A stretch of DNA of 48,105 nt from an uncultured Porphyromonadaceae bacterium (GCA_937989585.1 CALKRW010000025.1:1-48105); one strand, 5' to 3'; numbered from the stretch's first letter, positions 26,430 through 35,321 are shown. The notes: generated by a model from the sequence alone, not told the origin. Numbers and translations: made by a program.

Positions 26430-26634
26430 ATATTTATCAGGTTTTGTTTTTATTTTTCTTGCAAAATTAGCCTTGTATCCAAGATGTATTGTTGCAAATA
26501 TTTCGGTCTTTGGTACCTTTATTGCCGCTAACGGATTTTTTTGAATAAAAGACCGACAAAACGGCAAGACAGCAAACTGAGAATTTATTAACTTTGCAGA
26601 GTCGATAACTAAGGTATATTTTTTGGGAGATTTT
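26430..26634. promoter_or_regulatory. Divergent control region between the redox operon and the second AraC gene
   Basis: It holds a minus-strand -7 box TAATTTTG (plus strand CAAAATTA, 26462-26469) for the operon and TAACTTTG (26589-26596) for the AraC gene. Between them are interleaved inverted repeats: CGGTCTTT (26504-26511) with AAAGACCG (26548-26555), and TTGCCG (26522-26527) with CGGCAA (26562-26567). These are candidate regulator sites; AraC proteins often bind near the divergent promoter they control. Confidence 0.55.
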
Positions 26635-27441
26635 ATGGACAGAATAAAGGATGTTATCATTGAACAGACGCTCGAAGGACTCGGGACAGAGGCTTATAGT
26701 GACTATCTTGCCCATGCGATATGTCTTTCCGGCCATTGCTCTTTTTCGTTCAACGGAAATGATTTTGAATTGAAGGAAGGCGACCTGATGATTGTACGTA
26801 AGGGTAAACTGGTCGAGAAAATCCTCCCTTCCAATGATTTTCAGGTCAAGGTATTATATGTCACATCATCATTTATCGAATTATGTACGCCACAGACCAA
26901 CTACGGCATGAAAGGTCAGTTGTCCCTGTTCATCAATCCCGTGATGAACCTTGATGCCGGTCAGCGCTTTGTGTGCGAAAGGGATTTTCGGTGGATAGAA
27001 TACCGTCTTACCCAGACGGCCCACGCCTTTTATCGTGAACTATTGATTAATGCCGTTCAGTCGGCAATTCTTGATTTCTTCGATTTTCATTTTGTCATCA
27101 ATAGGGAGTCGACTGTTTCCACTCAGAACGCATCACTTATGGGACGCTTCCTTGATATGCTCGAGAACGGAGACTACAGGACGAACCGTGAGGTGACATA
27201 CTATGCCGACGCGTTGTGTGTTACACCGAAATATCTCTCCGAGATATCAAAAAAGGTGAGTGGATATCCTGCGAACTACTGGATTAACCGTTACACTTCA
27301 CTGGATATCGCCCGACTTTTGCGCGATAAGACACTTTCATTCGTTCAGATTTCCGATATCTTCCATTTCTCATCCCCGGCATATTTCAGCCGTTACGTGC
27401 AGCGGACCCTCGGCCTCAATCCAACCCAATACCGGGAATGA
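26635..27441 (+). CDS. AraC family transcriptional regulator (divergent from the redox operon)
   Basis: The 268-residue protein has an N-terminal cupin-like sensor (HAICLSGHCSFSFNGNDFELKEGDL) and a C-terminal AraC DNA-binding domain with VTYYADALCVTPKYLSEISKKVSG and FVQISDIFHFSSPAYFSRYVQRTLG. The ATG at 26635 is preferred over an in-frame TTG at 26623. It is transcribed away from the six-gene operon across a 205-bp control region, the usual layout for a local regulator. A -7 box TAACTTTG ends 38 bp before the ATG. Its two helix-turn-helix motifs are both complete, unlike a degenerate copy. Confidence 0.92.
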   Translation: MDRIKDVIIEQTLEGLGTEAYSDYLAHAICLSGHCSFSFNGNDFELKEGDLMIVRKGKLVEKILPSNDFQVKVLYVTSSFIELCTPQTNYGMKGQLSLFINPVMNLDAGQRFVCERDFRWIEYRLTQTAHAFYRELLINAVQSAILDFFDFHFVINRESTVSTQNASLMGRFLDMLENGDYRTNREVTYYADALCVTPKYLSEISKKVSGYPANYWINRYTSLDIARLLRDKTLSFVQISDIFHFSSPAYFSRYVQRTLGLNPTQYRE

Positions 27442-27518
27442 TGGATCTATCGCACTGTGTTGCGGCTGCATTCAGGATAACCGATATATTAATTGTTTTT
27501 CAGATTAAGAGTATGCGT

Positions 27519-27743
27519 TCAGCATATGATCAGGAAGATTAGCGAGACTATCGCCAGCAGAAGTCCCAGGATTGAAGTTGGATAGATTGCATGACGAAGC
27601 CTTTTTTTCTGCACATCTGTCAGTGTATGGCTACCGTTCTTCTTATAATACCTGAAAATGAGGCAAGCGCGTATGACTAATCCGATGACAAGCATTCCTA
27701 TGCTTATATCCAGCAGTAGACTTCCTGTTTCGTAAAGTTCCAT
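27519..27743 (-). CDS. Small two-TM membrane protein
   Basis: The 74-residue protein has two predicted membrane helices (about 8-30, SLLLDISIGMLVIGLVIRACLIF, and about 51-73). A basic loop KKNGSHTLTDVQKKRLRH joins them. I do not recognise the family. It starts 12 bp after the next small membrane gene, and the two proteins have the same layout, so they may be a co-expressed pair. Confidence 0.6.
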   Translation of the reverse strand: MELYETGSLLLDISIGMLVIGLVIRACLIFRYYKKNGSHTLTDVQKKRLRHAIYPTSILGLLLAIVSLIFLIIC

Positions 27744-27755
27744 ATCAATTCCTTT

Positions 27756-27959
27756 TTACAAGTTTCTATCAATCGCAAACAGAATCAAAGCGACTACAAT
27801 TAGTCCTATGCCACAGAAACGTAATATCTGAATTTTGTTTTTATTCTTTTCGAATCGACTTTTAGTCTTATCTTTTAAAAGTAATATGGCCGCCCAGATT
27901 CTTGCCCCGATAATACAGAGCAATGCGGTCGTTGATAATATTATTATGGTCCAAAGCAT
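27756..27959 (-). CDS. Small two-TM membrane protein
   Basis: The 67-residue protein has helices at about 2-27 (LWTIIILSTTALLCIIGARIWAAILL) and 47-63, joined by a very basic loop (KDKTKSRFEKNKNKIQ). Family unknown. It is upstream of the 74-residue gene on the same strand and divergent from the CMD-cupin gene. Confidence 0.6.
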   Translation of the reverse strand: MLWTIIILSTTALLCIIGARIWAAILLLKDKTKSRFEKNKNKIQILRFCGIGLIVVALILFAIDRNL

Positions 27960-28057
27960 ATAATATGAAACACGTTTTTTCGTTATAAAGTTTTAGTAAT
28001 TTACGAGTCAATATAAATCATACATAAACCTTTTTACGAAAAAATTGAATGAATCTG

Positions 28058-28065
28058 TAATTTTG
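28058..28065 (+). promoter_or_regulatory. -7 element TAATTTTG for the CMD-cupin gene
   Basis: Matches TAnnTTTG and is followed by GCTA; it ends 43 bp before the ATG at 28109. No well-spaced -33 TTTG. Confidence 0.5.
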
Positions 28066-28108
28066 CTAACTATAGGCCCATTATCCTTTTAAAACATATC
28101 ATATTTTC

Positions 28109-28924
28109 ATGAGACGCATTTTTATTTTTGCAATTATCAGTATTCTAACTCTTAATGTTATGGCACAACAGAAAATAGTTCAGACAGCCGGGCGTGATCA
28201 ACTCGGTGATTTTGCTCCTGAATTCGCACATCTGAATGATGACATCCTTTTTGGAGAAGTATGGAGCCGCAATGACCTCCTTTCGCTTCGTGATCGCAGC
28301 CTCGTGACAATAACCTGTCTCATAAGCCAGGGAATTACCGACAGTTCACTCAAATTCCATCTTATGGAGGCAAAGAAAAACGGCATTACCCGTACCGAAG
28401 CCGCCGAGATTATCACACATATAGCCTTCTATGCAGGATGGCCCAAGGCTTGGGCCGCATTCCGCATTGCCAAGGAAGTCTGGAGCGAAGATTTTACCGG
28501 CGATGACGCCAAGGCTCGCTTCCAGCGTGAGATGATATTCCCTATCGGAGAACCTAACACCGCATATGCCAAATATTTCATAGGCAACAGTTATCTGGCT
28601 CGTGTATCGACTGGGCAGATTCCTTTTGCCAATGTGACTTTCGAGCCTCGATGCCGCAACAACTGGCATATTCACAAGGCTACCAAAGGTGGTGGCCAGA
28701 TGCTTGTGGGTGTAGCAGGCCGAGGCTGGTATCAGGAAGAAGGAAAGCCCGCACAGGAAATCCTTCCCGGCACAGTGATTCACATTCCTGCTAACGTCAA
28801 GCACTGGCATGGCGCGGCAAAAGACAGTTGGTTCGCTCACCTCGCATTTGAGGTCCCCGGCGAGAATATAGAGAATGTCTGGCTGGAGCCTGTAACAGAT
28901 GCCGAATACGACAGACTGAAATAA
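28109..28924 (+). CDS. Exported carboxymuconolactone decarboxylase-cupin fusion protein
   Basis: The 271-residue protein has a signal peptide (residues 1-19, ending NVMAQ). It is followed by a carboxymuconolactone decarboxylase-like all-helical domain (about 35-125; RDRSLVTITCLISQG and EAAEIITHIAFYAGWPKAWAAF) and a cupin (about 165-255). The cupin metal ligands are visible in NWHIHKA and in NVKHWHGA. The CMD domain lacks the CxxC redox pair of AhpD, so it is not a peroxidase partner. CMD-cupin fusions are typical neighbours of AKR and flavodoxin genes in Bacteroidetes. It probably belongs functionally to the redox island. Reaction unknown. Confidence 0.88.
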   Translation: MRRIFIFAIISILTLNVMAQQKIVQTAGRDQLGDFAPEFAHLNDDILFGEVWSRNDLLSLRDRSLVTITCLISQGITDSSLKFHLMEAKKNGITRTEAAEIITHIAFYAGWPKAWAAFRIAKEVWSEDFTGDDAKARFQREMIFPIGEPNTAYAKYFIGNSYLARVSTGQIPFANVTFEPRCRNNWHIHKATKGGGQMLVGVAGRGWYQEEGKPAQEILPGTVIHIPANVKHWHGAAKDSWFAHLAFEVPGENIENVWLEPVTDAEYDRLK

Positions 28925-28957
28925 GACTCGTCGTTCATCCACATTCTTAGACTGAAA

Positions 28958-29007
28958 AATCACCCCGGAGATTGACCGCATCATCACGATGCATCTCCGG
29001 GGTGATT
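28958..29007. terminator. Bidirectional hairpin terminator between CMD-cupin and AKR genes
   Basis: A 15-bp perfect stem AATCACCCCGGAGAT (28958-28972) pairs with 28993-29007. Inside the loop a second 5-bp stem (GCATC 28978-28982 with GATGC 28988-28992) stacks above a 5-nt bulge. A-rich before and TT after. Stops of both flanking genes face it. Confidence 0.8.
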
Positions 29008-29052
29008 CTTGTTTGGTCCTATATGATAGGGCCTGTCTTAAACGTATGTTAT

Positions 29053-29892
29053 TTATCTCCAGCCCATGAACATCTTGACAACCTCAGGATCATGATGGTC
29101 GAAGAAAAGGCTCTTTCCTGTATTGAGACGTGCAATTTCGGCCATATCCTCGTCCGAGAGCGTAAAATCCAGGATGTCGAGGTTCTGGCGCATGCGCTCG
29201 ATTTGGACAGATTTTGGAATGATGATGACGCCTCGTTGCAGCAACCAGCGCAATGCGACCTGTGCGACAGATTTGTTGTACTTTCGTCCTATTGCCTCAA
29301 GTACGGGATTTGTGAAGAAGTTATTCCGGCCTTCAGCCAGTGGAGCCCATGCCATGATGTGGCATCCGAAATCGGCCATATATTTCATGGACTCTGTCTG
29401 CTGGTCGAAGACATGTGTCTCAACCTGATTCACCATGGGAGGAATCTCAACATTGCTTGCAAGGTCGATGAAGTGGTCCGGATAGAAATTGCTGACACCT
29501 ATGGCACGTACTTTGCCTTCCTTATAGGCGGCTTCTAATGCGCGGTATGCGCCGTAGCGGTCGCAGAAAGGTTGATGCAACAGCATGAGGTCGATATAGT
29601 CTGTCCCGAGTTTTCTCAGGCTTTCGTTAATCGATGCCTTGGCTTTCTCATATCCGTAGTTGGATATCCATATTTTAGAGACAAGGAACAGTTCGTGGCG
29701 TGCGATACCGCTTTTTGAGACTGCGGCGCCGACGCCTTCTTCATTGTGGTAGGCTTGGGCGGTGTCTATCATCCTGTATCCTACACTGAGTGCGTCGCTC
29801 ACGCAACGTTCACATTCAGCGGGGTCAACCTGATAGACTCCGTAGCCGATTTGTGGCATTTCAACGCCGTTAGAAAGTTTTACTGTTATCAT
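29053..29892 (-). CDS. Aldo/keto reductase (AKR5-type, cytoplasmic)
   Basis: The 279-residue enzyme starts MITVKLSNGVEMPQIGYGVYQ. It has the tetrad context IDTAQAYHNE (Asp, Tyr), LVSKIW (Lys) and LMLLHQPF (His), and the cofactor segment VIIIPKSVQIERMRQN. This is the 2,5-diketo-gluconate reductase-like branch. No signal peptide. Compared with the exported AKR at 22915 it has the same core, so one may be a relocated paralogue. It forms a single-gene unit ending at the shared hairpin. A possible -7 TAATTTTG lies at 29919-29926 on the minus strand. Confidence 0.92.
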   Translation of the reverse strand: MITVKLSNGVEMPQIGYGVYQVDPAECERCVSDALSVGYRMIDTAQAYHNEEGVGAAVSKSGIARHELFLVSKIWISNYGYEKAKASINESLRKLGTDYIDLMLLHQPFCDRYGAYRALEAAYKEGKVRAIGVSNFYPDHFIDLASNVEIPPMVNQVETHVFDQQTESMKYMADFGCHIMAWAPLAEGRNNFFTNPVLEAIGRKYNKSVAQVALRWLLQRGVIIIPKSVQIERMRQNLDILDFTLSDEDMAEIARLNTGKSLFFDHHDPEVVKMFMGWR

Positions 29893-30019
29893 AGTAATTA
29901 TGTTTTATTTCGTTTTTGCAAAATTAATAGTATTTGCCCGAAATACGCTGTCAAAAATTTCAGTATATTTATTCAAAAATTACTTATTTGCTTGGAAACA
30001 TATAAACAAAAACTTTTAT

Positions 30020-30027
30020 TACCTTTG
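30020..30027 (+). promoter_or_regulatory. -7 element TACCTTTG for the A1S_2505-like gene
   Basis: TACCTTTG followed by GCAC, 94 bp upstream of the ATG at 30122. It is in an AT-rich leader between divergent genes. Confidence 0.5.
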
Positions 30028-30121
30028 CACAAACCCAAGAACAGTATAGACTGTTTTGATTGTATATAACCCATCTTCCGTCTTATCTATACTTACGGAA
30101 GATACTGACAATATTTTCAAT

Positions 30122-30565
30122 ATGAGATTTACACCCGACTGTATCAATAGCCTTTCCCCGGACGAGATATTTGTTTTTGGCAGTAATCTGGCGGGACACC
30201 ATATGGGAGGCGCCGCCCGGACTGCCATGGAACGATTTGGCGCTCAGTGGGAAAATGGTGAAGGTATTCAGGGACAGTCCTATGCTATTCCTACGATGCA
30301 GGGAGGGATAGAGACCATTAGACCCTATGTCGACCGCTTTCTTGATTTCGCAGGAGTATGGGACCAGAACACTTTCCTGGTGACACGTATAGGATGTGGT
30401 ATAGCGGGCTTTACTCCTGAAGATATTGCGCCATTGTTCGACAAGGCGATAGATATGTATAATGTTGTCCTGCCCAAAGATTTCTTTGATATAATTGTGG
30501 CTCGGCGCAAGCGGTTGGGAATACCTCTTCCCGTTGGTTTGCCGGGGGAGTATTATAAAGATTAA
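30122..30565 (+). CDS. A1S_2505-like (macro-domain-related) protein
   Basis: The 147-residue protein from ATG 30122 begins MRFTPDCINSLSPDEIFVFGSN. It carries FVFGSNLAGHHMGGAARTA (about 18-36), the signature of the phage/bacterial A1S_2505-like group, whose glycine-rich loop resembles ADP-ribose-binding macro domains. Later motifs: GQSYAIPTMQGGIETI and FLVTRIGCGIAGFTPEDIAPLF. A longer frame starting at 30056 has an N-terminus unlike the family. Function is not established; a role in ADP-ribose or nucleotide handling is inferred. It precedes trkA by 61 bp on the same strand. Confidence 0.72.
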   Translation: MRFTPDCINSLSPDEIFVFGSNLAGHHMGGAARTAMERFGAQWENGEGIQGQSYAIPTMQGGIETIRPYVDRFLDFAGVWDQNTFLVTRIGCGIAGFTPEDIAPLFDKAIDMYNVVLPKDFFDIIVARRKRLGIPLPVGLPGEYYKD

Positions 30566-30626
30566 ATGAGTTGGATTAACATTATACAGGATTCAATAGG
30601 TTCCCTTACGGTTTTAGAACACGTTT

Positions 30627-31964
30627 ATGAAAATCCTTATAGCGGGTAGCGGTGACACAGGTACACATCTTGCGACTATGCTTAGTTACGAGAATCAGGA
30701 TGTCGTGCTTATGAGTGCCGACAAGAAATATCTTGAAACCCTCGACTCAGTACATAATATTATGGTATCGGTAGGCGATCCCACCTCGCCACGCGACCTT
30801 ATTCGTGCCGGTGTCGGAACTTCCGACCTCTTTGTCGCTGTTACCCCTTGGCAGACTACCAATCTGACTGCCTGTCAGTTGGCTCATGTGCTTGGTGCCG
30901 GAAGATGTGTCGCACGCGTTGAGAATCCCGAGTATTTCACTCCTGACATACTGGCAAATTTCAGGCAGGGTGGCATTGCGTCCATTGTCTTTCCTGAGAT
31001 GCTTGTCGCTTCTGAAATCAGTCTTTTCATCGAGCATAACTGGGCTATCCACTGGTCGGGCTTCGGAAATGGGAAACTGCTTCTTATTGGTGCGAGGATT
31101 CCGGCTGATGCCCCGATTGCTTCCTGCCGTCTGAATGCTTTCGCTAATAAACAGCGAAATTTCCATGTCGCGGCTATCCGGCGCGGGCGACGAATCATCA
31201 TTCCCGGCGGCGATGACTCTATCCAGCCGAATGATATCGGTTACTTCATTGTACGCCCTGATGATGTGCCATCTCTTGCCGATATCACTGGGCAGCATGA
31301 GGTCAGGATACGTAACATAATGATTGCCGGAGGTGGCAAGATTACAGGACTCTTGTGCGGCAGTCTCGCTCCGAAGTATAATCTGACTGTAATTGACCCC
31401 GACCCGGAGCGCTGTGAACGTATCGCGGAAACTGTTACCGGAGTGTCGGTAATCAATGCCCCGACCACTGATCTTCATGCCATGAAGGAAGAACAACTCT
31501 CGAGCATGGATCTTTTCATAGCCCTTGACGATAATTCCGCAAACAATATCGTCGCGTGTATGGTGGCGAAGGAAAACAATGTTAAACGGACTGTAGCTCA
31601 GATTGAGGACCTGCAGTACATTCCCGAGGCGCAGAACCTTAATATCAGTCAGGTGGTTAATAAGAAACTGATTACCAGTTCACATATATTGCGCGACATT
31701 CTCGGGGCACGTATACATGTTGACAATACGTTCTCGCTCAACGACGCGGAGGTCGTGGAAGTTGAGGTGCATTTCGACAACGGCATTATCGACAGACCTG
31801 TCAGGAGCCTGCGATTGCCCAAAGAACTGACTCTCGGCGGTCTGATTCGGTCTGGTGAGGGAGTGCTTATCGATGGCGATACCATCATCAGGCCCGGTGA
31901 CAGGTTGATTGTATTCTTCCTTCCTGGCGCTTTGCTGAAAGTGGAGCGGCTGTTCATGAGATGA
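30627..31964 (+). CDS. trkA: Trk system potassium uptake regulatory protein TrkA
   Basis: The 445-residue peripheral membrane protein has two RCK (KTN) units. The first starts with the NAD-binding loop MKILIAGSGDTGTHLA, the second at about residue 230 with IMIAGGGKITGLL, and each is followed by a TrkA-C domain. TrkA gates the TrkH channel in response to NADH/ATP. The gene is 23 bp upstream of trkH on the same strand, the usual two-gene unit. Confidence 0.95.
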   Translation: MKILIAGSGDTGTHLATMLSYENQDVVLMSADKKYLETLDSVHNIMVSVGDPTSPRDLIRAGVGTSDLFVAVTPWQTTNLTACQLAHVLGAGRCVARVENPEYFTPDILANFRQGGIASIVFPEMLVASEISLFIEHNWAIHWSGFGNGKLLLIGARIPADAPIASCRLNAFANKQRNFHVAAIRRGRRIIIPGGDDSIQPNDIGYFIVRPDDVPSLADITGQHEVRIRNIMIAGGGKITGLLCGSLAPKYNLTVIDPDPERCERIAETVTGVSVINAPTTDLHAMKEEQLSSMDLFIALDDNSANNIVACMVAKENNVKRTVAQIEDLQYIPEAQNLNISQVVNKKLITSSHILRDILGARIHVDNTFSLNDAEVVEVEVHFDNGIIDRPVRSLRLPKELTLGGLIRSGEGVLIDGDTIIRPGDRLIVFFLPGALLKVERLFMR

Positions 31965-31987
31965 ACGCGTGACAATTCCATGAAAAG

Positions 31988-33448
31988 ATGAAAATACAGA
32001 TCTCATATTCAGCGGTATTCAAGATTCTCGGCTGGCTTCTGCTTGTTGAGGCTGCTATCATGTTGATACCATTTGCTGTTAATATTTTTGAGGGCGAGAA
32101 AGTGATTGGTTTTATCCTCGGGATCGGATGCGCTGGGATTAGCGGTATTCTGTTGACTTGGCGATGCCGCTTCGACCGTGTCCACATAGGCCGTCGCGAG
32201 GGGTTTATGCTCGTGAGTCTTGCGTGGATTGTCTTCTCGCTTTTCGGAATGCTGCCTTTCATGTTCTGCAATACGCCCCTGAGTCTCAGCGATGCTTTCT
32301 TCGAGACTATTTCAGGTTTCACGACGACCGGTGCAACAACAATCAGCGATGTCGAGGTACTGAGTAAGGGAATACTCTTATGGCGCGCCATGACACAGTG
32401 GATAGGTGGTCTGGGAATCATCCTGTTCTTGCTGGCTATTCTTCCATCGCTTAACGACAGGGGGGGAATACCCATGTATAATGCCGAGGTTACAGGCATA
32501 ACACACGACAAACTCCATCCTCGCATCCGGTATACAGCCATGAGTCTCTGGCTGATCTATCTCATGGTTACTATACTGATGATTGTACTGCTGTGGGCCG
32601 GCCCGATGGACTTTTTTGATGCTGTTTGTCAGAGTCTGACCACCATTTCTACTGGAGGTTTCTCCACGCGCAACTCCAGCATCGCCTGGTGGAATTCTGA
32701 TTATACTTCGATAGTTATCACGGTATTTATGTTTATTGGCGGCATTAACTTTAGTCTGATATATGCCGCGCGAAAAGGTAATGTCGCCAGCCTTCTGCGC
32801 AACGATGTGTTCAGGGCTTATTGTCTGATTGTTTTTGTGGCATATGCGGCTACTGCCATTTCCATGGCTTTCCATGGTGAGATCAGCGATTTTCATGATG
32901 CCTTCACGGCTCCGTTATTCCATATAGTTTCATCTATCACAACTACCGGTTTCACACTTGACGATTTCAGCGCCTGGGGCCAGTTTGTCCTATTGGTGAC
33001 AATGCTTGTGATGTTGAGCGGTGCGTGTGCCGGTTCTACTACCGGGGCAATCAAGGTCGACCGTCTTGTGGCCTTGCGTCATAATCTTGGTAACGAGATA
33101 AAGCGCTCCATAAATCCCAGAAGGGTTTATATAGTAAGGGTCAACGGAAACGTACTTCCGACTGCTGATTTGTCCCGTGTTACTGCATTTGTAACAATCT
33201 ATTGTATTCTTGTCCTGCTTGGTGCATTGGCAGTTAGTGCATTCGGCTATAATCTTGTGGATAGTTTCTTTGCCGTGATAAGTTGTCTTGGCAATAATGG
33301 TCTGGGATATGGTATTACAGGCTCGGCCGGCGGTTTTCACCTTCTGCCTGATTTTCTGAAATGGCTGCTCTCGCTGTTCATGCTTATCGGCCGACTCGAA
33401 CTATTCTCGATTCTGGTTATGCTTTACCCGTATTTTTGGAGAAAGTAA
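31988..33448 (+). CDS. trkH: Trk-type potassium channel subunit TrkH
   Basis: The 486-residue integral membrane protein has about ten membrane segments and four pore loops. The first filter is in ISGFTTTGATTISD, the second in LTTISTGGFSTRNSS, the third in SSITTTGFTLDD, and the fourth in SCLGNNGLGYG. These match the SKT family of K+ uptake channels. It forms an operon with trkA. No unusual residue was seen in the four glycine positions. Confidence 0.95.
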   Translation: MKIQISYSAVFKILGWLLLVEAAIMLIPFAVNIFEGEKVIGFILGIGCAGISGILLTWRCRFDRVHIGRREGFMLVSLAWIVFSLFGMLPFMFCNTPLSLSDAFFETISGFTTTGATTISDVEVLSKGILLWRAMTQWIGGLGIILFLLAILPSLNDRGGIPMYNAEVTGITHDKLHPRIRYTAMSLWLIYLMVTILMIVLLWAGPMDFFDAVCQSLTTISTGGFSTRNSSIAWWNSDYTSIVITVFMFIGGINFSLIYAARKGNVASLLRNDVFRAYCLIVFVAYAATAISMAFHGEISDFHDAFTAPLFHIVSSITTTGFTLDDFSAWGQFVLLVTMLVMLSGACAGSTTGAIKVDRLVALRHNLGNEIKRSINPRRVYIVRVNGNVLPTADLSRVTAFVTIYCILVLLGALAVSAFGYNLVDSFFAVISCLGNNGLGYGITGSAGGFHLLPDFLKWLLSLFMLIGRLELFSILVMLYPYFWRK

Positions 33449-33548
33449 CATCCCCGGATACATTTTATTTGACCCGGTGTAACAGAAATGATTATTCCGT
33501 GTCTTGATAATATGAGGGCAAATGTTATGATTAACCAATTCATTTGTC

Positions 33549-33556
33549 TACTTTTG
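33549..33556 (+). promoter_or_regulatory. -7 element TACTTTTG before the LRR-transglutaminase gene
   Basis: Matches TAnnTTTG and ends 20 bp before the ATG at 33577. It argues against the TTG at 33544 as a start. Confidence 0.5.
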
Positions 33557-33576
33557 TCTGGAAAAAATCATTGAAA

Positions 33577-35160
33577 ATGAAAAAAGTCGTTTCATCCATT
33601 ATTGCATGCGTTTTAGGCGTCACACTCGGTCTCGCAGAGAATATAGTTATAAAAGTGCCTGAGTATTTCACCGATCCGATTCGCGACGGACATTCGTTGT
33701 TCCCTGACAGTCTTGTCCTGTCAACCGATGCCGAGGAAATAGTGATTCCCGATGTCGGTATTTTCGGTCGTCTGAATGAATATGGTAAATTCCCTAATCT
33801 GCGGAAAATCACTTTCGGAAACCTTGATTACGTCCCCGGTGGACTTTTAAGAAATCTGCCGAATCTCGAGGAGGTTGTCTTTGACGGGATGGTTGGACAT
33901 TTCGACTGCACGCTTATATCCGATTGCCCGAAACTTAAGACGATAATATTCAGGGGACCTGTATCTTCTACGGGCGGCCCAGGCTTTCTTTATAATCTGC
34001 CGAGTCTTGAGAAAGTCATTTTTGAAAGTGTGGTTGTGAATCTCGGTATAGATTACAAACCTCTCCACTTCTGCCCCATGCTTCACAGCATAACAAACAA
34101 TGGCGCATTCCTTAAAGTCTACAATGAGAACCTTACTCCTTCCGCCAAAATTGAACAACTGAAAGACAATCCTAAATTGATTGCAGACATGGAGCGAGTT
34201 GCCCGCTGGCAGTCGGAGGTCCTGCGGGCCCGGAACTCTGACTGGATGCGCAAATGGCAGTATCGGGCCGCAGGTATTCTTCAGCCTGTCTTGGCCGAAC
34301 TCGGCAGTCCCGAGGCCGATAAACTTAAGAAATCAATGGAATATGCATGGAATCTGGGCGATGCCGTAAAGAACGAACTTGACATTCTTAAGGAATCACC
34401 GGACTATGCTCCTGATCCGACAATGAATATACACTTTAGATTTGCTGCCCCTTCCGACAGTCTGCTTACATCGTCGCGCGAGCGTTTCAATCTGGACAGT
34501 ATTGCCGGTAACGGCGATGATATAAGCCGCATCAAGAATCTCATGTATTGGGTCCATAATAATATCACTCATGACGGTTCGAACGGCCTTGCTCCCGGTC
34601 CAAAAAACTTAAGGAACACTTATGACAGCGCTCGTCGTGACACATGCGGTTACAACTGTCGTGCCCTCGCCATCTGTCTCACCGAAGCACTCCTTGCCGA
34701 AGGCATTCCGGCACGCTATATCACCTGTATCCCCAAGGCATGGGATAAGGACCAGGACTGCCATGTGATCTGCGTTGCCTGGAGCGATTCTTTAGCCAAA
34801 TGGATCTGGGTAGACCCGACCTTTGCTGCCTTTATTACCGATGAGAACGGCCTATTGCTTCATCCCGGCGAGGTCCGTTACAGAATGCAGCACGGCCTAC
34901 CTGTCGTAATGAACAAGGACGCCAACTGGAATAACAGATGGACTCAGGAACAGGAGGAATATATTGATTACTACATGGCCAAGAATCTGTATATCCTCGA
35001 GACCAATACTTTCAATCAGGCCGAGCCCGAAGGCAAGAGCAACCATAAACAGGGTGTCCATGTAGCCCTTGTACCTCAAGGTTATAACTATCCAAACTCC
35101 GATTATACCACTACCGACGAAAACTGGTTCTGGCAATCGCCTTACGCCGTTTCAAAATAG
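33577..35160 (+). CDS. Exported BspA-like LRR and transglutaminase-like protein
   Basis: The 527-residue protein has a signal peptide (MKKVVSSIIACVLGVTLG). Residues about 45-175 hold irregular leucine-rich repeats of the LRR_5/BspA kind (NLRKITFGNL, NLEEVVFDGM, KLKTIIFRGP, SLEKVIFESV). A transglutaminase-like cysteine peptidase domain follows with Cys357 (DTCGYNCRA), His396 (DCHVICV) and Asp413 (IWVDPTF) in the expected order. Such domains hydrolyse or cross-link amide bonds, and many microbial ones are peptidases. The middle helical region (about 190-290) is of unknown fold. Likely cell-surface or periplasmic. No close operon partner. Confidence 0.82.
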   Translation: MKKVVSSIIACVLGVTLGLAENIVIKVPEYFTDPIRDGHSLFPDSLVLSTDAEEIVIPDVGIFGRLNEYGKFPNLRKITFGNLDYVPGGLLRNLPNLEEVVFDGMVGHFDCTLISDCPKLKTIIFRGPVSSTGGPGFLYNLPSLEKVIFESVVVNLGIDYKPLHFCPMLHSITNNGAFLKVYNENLTPSAKIEQLKDNPKLIADMERVARWQSEVLRARNSDWMRKWQYRAAGILQPVLAELGSPEADKLKKSMEYAWNLGDAVKNELDILKESPDYAPDPTMNIHFRFAAPSDSLLTSSRERFNLDSIAGNGDDISRIKNLMYWVHNNITHDGSNGLAPGPKNLRNTYDSARRDTCGYNCRALAICLTEALLAEGIPARYITCIPKAWDKDQDCHVICVAWSDSLAKWIWVDPTFAAFITDENGLLLHPGEVRYRMQHGLPVVMNKDANWNNRWTQEQEEYIDYYMAKNLYILETNTFNQAEPEGKSNHKQGVHVALVPQGYNYPNSDYTTTDENWFWQSPYAVSK

Positions 35161-35293
35161 ACTTTACATTCCTTCCCAATTCTAAAAATACCAATCACCA
35201 CAACCTAACCAAACCACAACGTCAATTTCACCGCACAGTGAAGTTTTGAGTTCAAAATAGCATATCATTTGCCGGAAATTCAGATCTGTATGA

Positions 35294-35321
35294 TTTGGTT
35301 GGCGGAAAATTCTTATCTTTG
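35294..35321 (+). promoter_or_regulatory. Promoter for the nucleotidyltransferase gene
   Basis: TTTG (35294-35297), 16-bp spacer, TATCTTTG (35314-35321) followed by GCAG. The -7 element is perfect; the spacer is short. The ATG at 35341 follows 19 bp later. Confidence 0.55.
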
